Shown: positions 46,547-57,586 of the stretch, in pieces
Position numbering within the stretch: the stretch's first letter is position 1
How the letters are laid out: each line of letters begins with the position of its first letter
DNA from: Asterias rubens
Taxonomy: Eukaryota > Echinodermata > Asteroidea > Forcipulatida > Asteriidae
Direction: 5' to 3'
Assembly: GCF_902459465.1 (NCBI RefSeq)
Contig: NC_047062.1
Location: forward strand, 16,623,994 to 16,687,993
DNA: 64,000 bases
Notes under the pieces: generated by a model
Told to the model about the DNA's origin: nothing
Databases searched by the model: none
Seen by the model: the letters and a program-made list of their open reading frames with translations, nothing else
Made by a program: the position numbers and the translations under genes

Positions 46547-46909
46547 TTAAAGACACTGGACACTAATGGTAGTTGTCAAAGACCAGTCTTTTCACTTGGT
46601 GTATGTCAACATATGCATAAAATAACAAACCTGTGAAAATTTGAGCTCAATTGGTCGTCAAAGTTGCAAGATAATAAAGAAAAGAAAAAACCTTGTCACA
46701 CGAAGTTGTGTGCGTTTAGATGGTTGATTTCCAGACCTCAAATCAAATTCGTGGAAAAAATACTTCTTTCTCGAAAACTATGTCACTTCAGAGGGAGCCG
46801 TTTCTCACAATGTTTTATACCATCAACCTCTCCCCATTACTCGTCACCAAGTAAGGTTTTATGCTAATAATTATTTTGAGTAATTACCAATAGTGTCCAC
46901 TGCCTTTAA
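46547..46909 (+). mobile_element. TTAA-flanked MITE family A, copy 5
   Basis: It lies just beyond the SCFD1 poly(A) signal. About 25 bp of the central hairpin are deleted, so only one arm remains. Confidence 0.88.
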
Positions 46910-47645
46910 TTGTATTGAAAAAAGGAAAGTAGAAACAAATTTGTTATTGGATAAATTTCTAGAACATTACAGGCAGACAGAATAGCGATTCAGTATGTTT
47001 GGTATTAAATATTCCTATATTCCAAGTGAAATTTTGAAATGAAAGGTTTCACTGGATTTGGTTAAACTGCCATCGATAAAGTTAGCCTTTTGTCAAGGTA
47101 TGGATGATACCTAGTGCATCAAGCAAACTGAAAATAACTACTTTGTTGGAACGCTAGGTAGACTTGGGTAGGACTTGTGCCTTGACTTGAAGCTAATCAA
47201 TCAAACAAAACACATGCGGTTTCTTGCTGTCACAGGATCCAAATTGCACACAATTTGTTTGCAATCGCGCAGGAACATGTGATGTCATTGTGATGTCTAT
47301 CTCGCTTTATCTGGTTCCATAGAGGCATATCCGTTTCCCTGCTGTGGGGGTTTTGCACATGAATACGTTATTCTATGAAAACAGGATATAACAAAGAAAG
47401 CTCTTGAGCAATCAATCTTTAGATGGATTTGCTCAGACTTTCTCTTTAGGGGTAAGCTGGGAGGAAGGACAGTGCTTTCCAGGGGCCATGTTTTTCCTAT
47501 GTGTATCCGATTGTTTTCGTTGGGGGTACCTTGGGGGCTTGTGCTCTGTTTTTACTAAGAAATTGGGACCTTAAAGACTCTGTTTTTCAGATGAGTTGTT
47601 AATAATGAGGATTTAACAAATATTATTTGGCTTTGGAAGTGTCTA

Positions 47646-47710
47646 GGGCCCAATTTCATAGATCTGCTTGGCAAAAATAAGCAGGGTACCGGAAAAATAT
47701 TCTTGCCAAG
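47646..47710. repeat. GGGCCCAATTTCAT foldback family, one arm
   Basis: GGGCCCAATTTCATAGATCT without a recognised partner arm. Confidence 0.5.
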
Positions 47711-47944
47711 TGTAAAGAGAAAAACAAAACAAAGCAAAACAACCCCAAAGAAGCAGTTCTGTTTTATGTGAAAATAAGGTTGTTGATACACTAGAAGTTG
47801 TTGAGGCCGGGGATGGACCTACCCTAAACATGTTTTGCTGAGGAATAAGTCAACTTGAACGCTGTGGTTATTTGAGAGTTAGATAAACAAACTTCCTACC
47901 TAACCCTGCCTAACTATATGGCACATGCCACTCGTTATTTGTCT

Positions 47945-48222
47945 CTAAACTGGGTCCAACATCATGGCTCTGCTTACGGCAGAATTCTGTGCTTACCAAG
48001 CCCTGTAAGCACATAACTCTACAGGATCATTGTAAGCACAGAATTCCACAATAAGCAGAGCCATGAAAAAAAACTGTTAAGCAGAAGATATTCGAAGGCA
48101 ATTTTCTCTGCTAAGCAAAAGTTGAGTGGGGCACCAGTCACACCAATGTAAACTTAATGTAATTTTGGCTAACAACCTTTTTCTGTTAAGTAATATTGTT
48201 GTGCTTACATGCTTTATGAAAT
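47945..48222. mobile_element. GGGCCCAATTTCAT foldback family, interrupted copy
   Basis: Family motifs run to GCTTTATGAAAT, where MITE A copy 6 begins. An extra palindrome (AGCACAGAATTC-type) lies at 47970-48066. Confidence 0.6.
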
Positions 48223-48609
48223 TTAAAGGCAGTGGACACTATCGGTAATTACTCAAAATAATTATTAGCATAAAACCTTTCTTGGTGACGAGTAATGGGG
48301 AGAGGTTGATGGTATAAAACATTGTGAGAAACGGCTCCCTCTGAAGTGCCATAGTTTTTGAGAAAGAAGTAGTTTTCCACGAATTGGATTTCGAGACCTC
48401 AAGTTTAGAACTTGAGGTCTCGAAATCATTCATCTAAACACACACAATTTCGTGTGACAAGGGTGTTTTTTTCTTTCATTATTATCTCGCAAGTTCGATG
48501 ACGGATTGAGCTCAAATTTTCACAGGTTTGTTATTTTATGCTTATGTTGAGATACACCAACTGTGAAGCCTAGTCTTTGACAATTACCGATAGTGTCCAC
48601 TGTCTTTAA
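48223..48609 (-). mobile_element. TTAA-flanked MITE family A, copy 6
   Basis: A reversed copy with an intact central hairpin. It begins exactly at the GAAAT end of a GGGCCCAATTTCAT-family copy, whose terminal bases are missing, suggesting a nested insertion. Confidence 0.88.
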
Positions 48610-49129
48610 CTCTGGTGTGAATGAGTTCAAACTAAGTTGCAACAGTCACAGATAAAGAATACCATTGGTCCTTTGATAGTGGAGGGGGATAACAAAATCT
48701 GCGTTGATTGATTTTTGTCAGTTAGGCTGCCCCAGGGTGAATACATGTATATGAAGTCATCCTGCCATTGATCCAGCATGTTCATGTTACTTCAGGAGTT
48801 GACTGATGACTAATGTTAGATACACAGGTGGTTATACTAAACTGTGTCATTCAAATGTCAAAGTACTACAGCGTAATTCCGTGACATTATTAGTTACTTG
48901 GGAGTTGACTGTTGTGATTGGGTTCTAGACTTCTTTATGGTACATGCATAAACAATCATGTTCATATAAGTCTGGGACTTTTGTACCACTTATTGTTTAT
49001 CAGACATAATAATTTTATTTGTCAATCAATGATACTCTTGAAGCACTTGGACAACATTGGTGTCAAAGCCAGTATATGCACTTCATGTGAACCAACTTAG
49101 GAAAAAACACTCTTGTGAAAGTTTAAAGT

Positions 49130-49487
49130 TTAAAGGAACACGTTGCCTTGGATTGGACGAGTTGGTCTATAAAAAGCGTTTGTAACCGTTTTTTATAAAA
49201 AGCATATGGTTGGAAAGATGTTTTAAAAGTAGAATACAATGATCCACACAAGTTTGCCTCGAAATTGCGTGGTTTTCCGTTTACTGTGCGAACTAACATG
49301 GTCGGAAATGGCCGGCTGTGTTAGTCTACGAGGTAAAAGGAAAGCCGTGCAATTTCGAGGCATGTTTGTGTGGATCATTGTAATCTACTTTTACAACATA
49401 TTTCTACCCATATGCATTTTATAAAAAACGGTTACAAACGCTTTTCGAAGACCAACTCGACCGATCCAAGGCAACGTGTTCCTTTAA
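49130..49487. mobile_element. 358-bp palindromic TTAA-flanked element
   Basis: TTAAAGGAACACGTTGCCTT at the left is matched by its inverse at the right. Further arm blocks (GCCTCGAAATTGC, TGATCCACACAA, TTGTAACCG) pair almost to the centre. It has no coding capacity. Confidence 0.88.
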
Positions 49488-50141
49488 GATCAATGTCAAT
49501 GGAGTCATAAACAATAATTGTTGAAACAAAAATAAAAACATTTGGTTTCCAGTTTTAGAACCTCCAGTTTTTGGTCTCATAATGGATCAAAAGTAATTGT
49601 TTTATGCATTTCTCTTTTTTAAGCCATTAAGGGTCAAAGCGTCATGAACTATTTTTTTGCCTTTCTCAAAAAGTATGGCATTCAGGCAAAACATTTGTTT
49701 ATACAGCGGAGTTTTTTCACCATGACCATCTTCATACGAAGCTTTGTGAAATCCACTCGCGGTTGAAGAATATACAGACTTAAAGGGTTCCTTAAATGCC
49801 ATTTTGCACATAACAGGGCTGTATTAGTGTGCCTTCAAAAGGAGGTTGTTTTGTGGTCAATCCTGGGCATCACACGGACGTATCGTTTTGTTTCTTTACC
49901 TCAACGATAGCAGCTGGATGACATAAGTGTATAAGCCTAACAGGGTTTGCCCTTTACTTTATCAGTCACTAGCCAGCAGGACCAGTAAGCTTATGCCTTC
50001 GCTGGTCCCCTAGCTTTTTCACATGTCCATATTTTATATTAAATTGGATGCTTTTTAACACAGAGTGTTAACTCTGGACCACTTGACTGCTTGCTCCTCA
50101 AGGGATTTAACTGGCATTTGGTCAGCGGACCACTGTTGTGG

Positions 50142-50559
50142 AGTGTCATGGCCTAGCGGTTAAGAGCACCCGATTCAAACTCTGGCGTTTCTGATCAGCA
50201 GAGTGTGGGTTCGAGTCCCGGTCGAAACACCTGTGTCCTTAAGCAAGACACTTAACCATGATGCTTCGCCCTTGGGACCTAAAGCCGTTGGTCCCGTGTG
50301 TTGTGTAATGCACGTAAAAGAACCCAGTGCACTTATCAGAAAGAGAAGGGGTTTGCCCCGGTGTTCCTGGTTTGATTAGCAGCATGTTGCGCCACAGCAC
50401 CTTGTAAACCGTTAAATGGTGCTATGTAAAAGGAGTAGGTCTCATAACTCAAACGTAGTCCAAGACACCTTGCAGAAAAATACTGTTATGTTCAAGCATC
50501 TTGAGCGTCACTGAGTGACGGATACACGCGCTATATAAGAAGCTACTATTTTTATTAAG
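50142..50559 (+). repeat. SINE family 1, best copy
   Basis: The tRNA-like head has A box TGGCCTAGCGGTTAAGAGC (50149-50167) and B box GGTTCGAGTCC (50208-50218). A body of about 330 bp then ends in a GCGCTATATAAGAAGC-type tail. RNA polymerase III promoter spacing is plausible. Confidence 0.8.
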
Positions 50560-51031
50560 GGAGAACCCTGGTCTACGCATACATACACGATTCAAAGGCC
50601 ACAGAAACAGTACTTCTTTGTCTCATCAAGACTTTTCTTGAGTTTATCTACACATTTCTTTAATTTTCTGACGTTTTACATTGATTTGAGTTAATACGAA
50701 AATAAACTGAGTAAAGAATTAATCTTCAAAACATAAGTTACATCTTTATAATTAGTTATACCCACAAATTGCGCCATTGTCAGTAAATCGTTAATTAAAA
50801 TTGTATAACAATCGAATAATATATTCAAAACATGTTTAATTTGATAAACTGAAATGTAAAAGCAAAGAAATACTGTTTTTCATTGCTTTTAAAATCAAAG
50901 AATTAACGACATTGAAGAGGATTCCTACAGACAACTTAACAAATAATTCCCTTGTATTTTTGTAAAGATGAACAAATTTAATACTATACATACAGCAATG
51001 AAATGAAACAAAAATAAAGAATATTCATTTG

Positions 51032-51343
51032 GGTTTTATCCATATACACTGATGTGTGTTAGCATTGTATACTCAGTACTTTCCCGAGCTCTGTGAAAAA
51101 AAATTACAGGCATATTTAACATCTATTAAATCGTTTGCAGTACCCGCTGCTAAAACATAGGATTCGAACTGCCTCTAGCTACTGGGCAATCTCGGTGGTT
51201 TAGTTGGTAAGACACTGCTCTAGAATTGCAAGGGTCGTGGGTTCGAATCCCACCCGAGTAACATGCCTGTGATATTTTTTCACAGGACTAGGGAAAGTAC
51301 TGAGTATACAGTGCTAACACACATCGGTGTATGGGTAAAACCA
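51032..51343 (+). mobile_element. Foldback element with tRNA-like core, copy 2
   Basis: The same arms at 51032-51100 and 51276-51343 flank a tRNA-like core at 51184-51255, here on the + strand: TCGGTGGTTTAGTTGG (A box) and GGGTTCGAATCCCACCC (B box). Confidence 0.8.
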
Positions 51344-51761
51344 AAATGAATATTCTTTATCCCCGATGCAAATTTAACATCTATTAAAAAAAAAGAACTG
51401 AAGCAAAGTTTAGTCATCAGAAATTTTACTTTGAACAATTCCTGATTAATATGAAATGTGCTGCTGTCAGAGGGTCATACATCAATGCCATTTAAGTCAT
51501 TTAAAGGGAGCGTATTTGTTTGGTAATCACTTTGAAAATTAACGGCAATATAAAACCTTTTGGTTAGAAGCCTAAAGCAGCGCTTGATAACATAAAGCAT
51601 TTTGAGAAACATTTCACCTTGAAGAAATGCCGTTATGTAAAAAGAAATCAATTTGTATGCCCCAAAATTTCAGAATCTCAGAAGCGTTACACGCTTTTCA
51701 GATTGTGCATTCCTATTAGGGATTATTAATCCGTGGACATGTTCGCTCTGGACTTTTGGGC

Positions 51762-51963
51762 AATTGACCCCTTGCGTCACACGTTCACCATGTTGGTGGG
51801 CAAGTTGGGTTTACGTGTATTAAGGCAGCGTCGCCTACAATGCGCACTTCACTGCATAACGCACAGCATAGGGTTATATATGAAAACGCACAGTGAAATT
51901 GCCCACCAGTATGGTGTATTCCAGATTTTTCTGATTATGACGTCAGGTGAAATGGGTCAATAC
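51762..51963. mobile_element. GTATTGACCC inverted-repeat element, copy 2
   Basis: Same internal blocks and right end as 43174-43369; the left end is slightly eroded (CAATTGACCCC). Confidence 0.75.
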
Positions 51964-53384
51964 CTCAAAATTGGGACCACCTTTTGAAATGATATTTTCA
52001 CAGCTTAGTTTTGAACATAGGATTAAACAAATCAAATGGTTCCAAAAACAATTTGTATACTTTGCCTTTAAACAGATGGAAACTTAATATTCATTGATGA
52101 ACAAAATCTTACGTGTCGAGAGGAATAATTTAATCTGATTGAAGTGGTGAAATTTCAAGGAATGAAAGACATTATGCAACTAGGTCATTCTAACTGGTGA
52201 TTGAATTTCATTCACGGTGAGGTATCAGCCAGACAATACGCTCATACCCGCTAAACTCTATTAAAAAATCAGTTCAGCTTGCAGCACGCTTCTCTTTTGG
52301 CATTAATTTTCAAATCCACTCGCTGACAAAATATCACAATGTTTTTATGGAATTTAGAACGGGCATGGCGAGCTGACCTCTACCTCCCATCCGCAAAAGT
52401 GTTCAGGATTATTCTTGAGAGTTTCACCATGAGGTGAACTGATTGTAAAAAAAAATTAAAACAATAATTTGTATCATCAAAAATAAGTTTACTTTTGGCA
52501 GAAGTTGTTTACACATTAAACAAAATAAAAGAAGCCTTGATGTTTGATCGCTTAATTTATAGCCTGTCAAATTAACAGATTTAGCCAACAATTATAACTT
52601 GGCTTATGTAATAAACAAAATCTTCATGGCTTACAAATTAGTCCCAAATTCCATAGAACCATTTAATAAATGCATTAAATATAAACAAAAAAATAAATGA
52701 AAAATAATCAATGTAAATTTTTCCCAAACCACTATAAAAATAAGAATAAATTTCATTTTAAGAGTATAATTACATTCAGCTAAGCTCCATGGCACATTCA
52801 CAGACACAAAACAAGTAATTGCCAATTAATTATTGCTAAAATAACACTTTTTTAAAGGTATGGATCTAGGTAAGGAAATAGCGGACAATTTTGCATCACA
52901 CCTAACACAGAAGCAAAAAACCACAGATAACAGCCGATAAATATTTCTAGTATGGTTTGGCGCAGGAAACGATTTGAGCTTTTGCTACAAAAAGTTTGTA
53001 TTGCAATTTACAACATGTGCAAGTATATTGCAAAGTGGGTGCTAGAAAACAAGATTCAACCTTTCGACTATCCTCTTTGATCTACAGTACATTGTAACGA
53101 GACCTGAACCCAAGACAAGGAAAGTGAAAGGACCTTTGCAAAGATATGACCAGATAGAAGAGATTGTATTCAAACTGTTGTCAATAGTTCTTACTGCCCA
53201 CACCTAAAACAAAGCTTCAAATATCATCCAATAATCATACCTCATCAGCGAGGCCCATCGTAAAGTCTATAAACACAAAAACTTGTGTGTGCAGAAAAAT
53301 CTTGCTTGGAGGAAACAAATAACCGTCTATAATTCCATGAGGTTTACATTGTTTTGATTAAGTAGTATTTTCTGCTCAATGGAT

Positions 53385-53575
53385 TTATGAAATTGAGACA
53401 AATTTCATAAGCCTGTTATATAAGCATGAAACATTGCTAAGCAAACTTAATACCTGGACACCGGTCATAACTATGTGAATGACATGTCTTTTTGGCTGGT
53501 AACCTGTTTCTGCTCAGCAATATATTTATCTTGCTCGGCAATCTTGTTTGTGCCTAAAAGCTTTATAAAAATTAA
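53385..53575. mobile_element. GGGCCCAATTTCAT foldback family, diverged copy
   Basis: AATTTCATAAGCCTG, GGCTGGTAACCTGTTTCTGC and AGCTTTAT..AATT keep the family order. Confidence 0.55.
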
Positions 53576-56500
53576 TCCCATATGACTTTAACACCCGAAC
53601 ACACCAGAATATTAAATAAATCGCCACCACATTATTTGCATTACCAAGTTTGCATATCATTAAATTTACTAGCCTTCTGAATTCCAATATTCTGAGGAAT
53701 TTGAATTCCATAATTTACTCATATCACGTTTGATTACCTCCTCCAGCGTTTCACATACAGCCTAAGGAATTTGCGTATCAAAAATTTCAGTCGCTTGTTA
53801 CACAGAAATAACTACATGCTAATTTTTAAAAGGGGAAAAAAATATGAAAAAAACAAAAAATTATGCCTGTTTGTTGTTAGTTGCCAATGTGGCTTTTTAA
53901 TTAAATACTAGTTAATTATTCCATTGATCAAACAAGCCCTTCAACATTCAAATAAGACAAACATGTCTTTTATTAAAGATCCACCATATTGAAATAATTC
54001 CCTTCGACTAGACCAACAAACATAGAGTCTAAAAAACGGACGAATTTGTCTCCTTGTGATGAAACATGTTCCGAGACTCTCATCTTGCATGCTGAATCAT
54101 AATTACATCTATGATTGTATTCCAGACAGGGTTTGTATTCAGATTTGCTGAATTGCGATTCCCCTTCCGACCCAGACATTTTTGTGTGTGTGGAATGCAA
54201 TTAACGTTACAGACCAGCCACTGAGAAAATTCAACTTCTCATCCTTTAAACTCAATTTCTGGTGCGATGCAATCTGATCTGATACCATCAAGGATGGTTC
54301 TACTTCAATTCCTACTACGTCTCACTTTCTCTCAAATACACCTAAATCTCAGGAGATGTCCCTCGGGAAACAGCCGGTGCATTTTTTTTCTTGTTTTACA
54401 AGTACGCTGGCCTTGCTTTGGGTTACAGAAAGATAAATCTTGAATAATAGAAGTCTTGCAGTGTCTGCCGTGAATTCTAGATTGGCTTGTTAACAATCCA
54501 ATTGATGGCAGACATGAGGTCTGTGCCAGAAGACTTAAAAAAATTATGGATCTGGTGTGATACATTATGGAAGTGAGAATACAGACAGACAGACACTTTG
54601 TAGGGAAAAAACAGTAAGTGAGTGAATATGGCAGATTAGTTTCAAATAAAAATAGTCATGGATTTTCTGCTAGGCGTCCCCCATTCTCCCTCACCTTAGG
54701 GTGTTATTAACAATGGATACCATTTCAGGTTTCCTTTGGTTTAAGTTTCAGGGCGAAACAACAAAGAAGAAGACGGAAACAAAGCAAGACTTCCTGTTAG
54801 ATATAACTAATAGGATTTGAAACTTTGCCAAGTCAGGTCTCTCAACTTATTCTATAAAATTAACTGAGGTAACAATCATCACAGATTTGTGAGGTTATCT
54901 TTTATGGCAAGTCTTGTAGTCTGAATAACGTGGCGTTTAACACATTTTTCTCTTTATTTGTAAGCATTAGAGAAAGGACTTCACCCAAGGTAACCACAGC
55001 AATTGCCGTGGTGCCCGTTGCAAAGTTTAAATACAAATTTACATTGTTCTCATAGAAGTGCCCCTTATCAGAGGGAAATTGCTCTGCCCCTCCAAGAGCG
55101 ACGTTCAAGGCCTGTTCACACATTCAATACAATAATTGGATTCCCTCCAAATATTGACATACCTCTGCACTTCTATGTCAAACACATTGTTAGGATTTTG
55201 ATAAAAAACCAGTAGTTTTATCGACTGCCTTAGGTTTTATTTTCGAGAAAGTTTGAAAAGATTAACAATCACTTTGAATTCATGTATAGTTATTTGTTCT
55301 CTACCTTAATCACTCATCAATTAGATAAATGTTAAAAACTGGCAAATGATAACAAATAAAAGTAGTGTGATACATGCAGTAACTGCATTTTCTACTTGTT
55401 GAATTGAAAACTTCTTTTTTTTTGTGATTTTATTTCTGTTCTGTGGGGATGCTCAGGCGTGATTATTACAAACTGGCTTTTATTAAACTCGACTACATTG
55501 AACATTTATCTAGATACAAACTTTCTCTAGCCATTGGGCTCCTCAAATAACACTGGAAATAGAAAGTGTTGGAAAAAACTACATCGGCTAAATGTGAAAA
55601 TAGTATATTGCATGGTCACCAACATTGTAAACCACTATATATACATCTCATAACAAACAACATTCCCACAATATTTAATTTCAGAATTCATAAAACTGCA
55701 CAAAATATTCAATTCTGTAACTCTTATTTCTTTCTTCACATTTGTACAAGCGTAGCAATAAAAGAATACATCTTGTAGATGAAATCATCTTGGACATTTG
55801 CCTCAAAATTAAACCTTTTTCTAAAGAACGGTTATGTATATATTTTTGGTTTCGTGTCGTTATGTACAGTGGCAGAGTTGTGCAAAATTTTCCCAGAGGT
55901 TGGGTAATTCAAATGTACAGTTATGCAGGGACACTATTTTACAACCATATTTTCTTTAATATACATCCTCAGACATTTCAATCAAAGTTGGATTTGTTTT
56001 AATATGAACATAAGTATAACAAAAAATCACAATAAATATTATTTTGAAAATGTTCATGTACATATTATTTATTTAATTATTAATTTTTTTTAAAGATTAA
56101 TTTTTGACATTTTTATTTCAATGTCAACATCGCTTTGTATTACATTCTAAAACAAGTAGGATTTGAAACTTTGCATGGTGGAAATACGATATTGAAAGGC
56201 TTGCAGTAACACCATGCACTGACTATCTACTGAATGAGTTGGGGTGGTTCTGAAAAGTAGGTTGAAGTAGGTTTCAAATTGACGTTTCGATCCAGTATGC
56301 TCTGATCGTCTTCTGGAGAAAGCTTCTCAAACAACTTCATTTCATTTATTCTGATTGTGAAGTCAAGGACTCTCTGAAAAGTAAACTAACTAACTGTACT
56401 GGCCATAAACCAAATGGAGCAGACGGGGAAGGAAGTGTCAGTTTTAGATGTGGGAGGAAAACCCCAACGAATTAGTCCAGGGGAAAACCCAGATGATCAG

Positions 56501-56659
56501 GTAGGAGCTGAAAACCCAATCCACAAGTGCCTCAGTGTGATTCAACCATGGTCCTAGAGGTGTTAGACGAGGAAAGATACCCCTATACTAACACCACCAC
56601 CAATTAATATGATAACCCATCGCAGTTGATCAAAACCCAAGATATACAGGAGAACAGGA

Positions 56660-56832
56660 CCAATTTTCATATAGCTTAGCACAATAACATTTTGCTTACC
56701 AGAATAAGGTTACCAGTCAAACTACTATGTCACATGTAACATTTGTGACCGGTAGCCTGGATGTTTCTGCTTAGCAGAAAATTGTTAGGACATTTTTTTT
56801 CTGCTTAAACAGCTCTATGAAATTGGCCCAAG
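56660..56832. mobile_element. GGGCCCAATTTCAT foldback family, copy
   Basis: Arms ACCAATTTTCATATAGCTTA and AGCTCTATGAAATTGG are inverted. Confidence 0.7.
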
Positions 56833-57586
56833 GTGAGAGGAAAGTGAGGTAGGAGTGACGAGGTTGGAATAAATTAAGAGTTCAATTAAACTTTCCAGAC
56901 TCAAAACTGTAAAGTAATGACAAGATGACGCAAGAGTGTTTGTGAGTTGTTGTTCACTTGGCATTATTCATTCACTTCAACCCACATGGACACAAGCCAA
57001 CGCTATCATGAGTTGCTAAATAACAACATTACATCAACATAGTTGCTACTATCCAACCCTTGTTTTTCAAGCCAACAGACTCTCAGCATTTGACGTCATC
57101 ATCTACCACTGCACCATTGGGGGTGTGGGGGAGGGGGTGGGGAGTTACTTCAGTGTCCTTCTGCATGCATTACATGCAATGCAGACACAGTTCAAGCCAC
57201 TCAAGTACATACACACTCAATTAGTGTACTAAAAGGTTGAGGCCCAACCCCACTCTCCAATTCGAAAACATAATTTGCATAATTTGAGCCCCAACCATGC
57301 TCTTCTCCACTCCCTCCCCGCAAAAAAATAAAATAAAAAGAATGACAATCAAAATTAAAATGGTACACAGGGTTCATGTGATGTGTCTACAAGTGGTCGA
57401 CATCTAAGCAGGTAATCCTGACTGACCAAAAACCCTTCCCAGTCAGTGTGCAAGTACAAAACTCTCAAACTCATCAAGCTTGATTCATACACGTGTGACG
57501 TTTCTTGCTGCATTTTCCTCTTTGAGTTTTCCTCTTTTTCTTGTTTTTTTAGTTGGGGGTTGAGTGATCAGGGTAGCCAGTGTGAG

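Larger units (their letters stand above)
46510..57586. other. Long region between SCFD1 and PPP1R37, no gene seen
   Basis: SCFD1 and PPP1R37 converge here. The stretch is AT-rich. It holds the repeats listed separately and, in roughly 52-57 kb, fewer mobile sequences, so part of it may be a long PPP1R37 3' UTR (several TTTATT motifs, for example near 56068). None of the short frames resembles a known protein to me. Confidence 0.4.

Noticed and set aside
51184-51255. Functional tRNA gene
   Set aside because: It has A and B boxes, but it lies inside a repeated foldback element whose second copy has the same core. I treat it as tRNA-derived.
54902-55123. 73-codon frame on the - strand with a hydrophobic stretch
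   Set aside because: No splice signals or family likeness; it may be part of a long 3' UTR.
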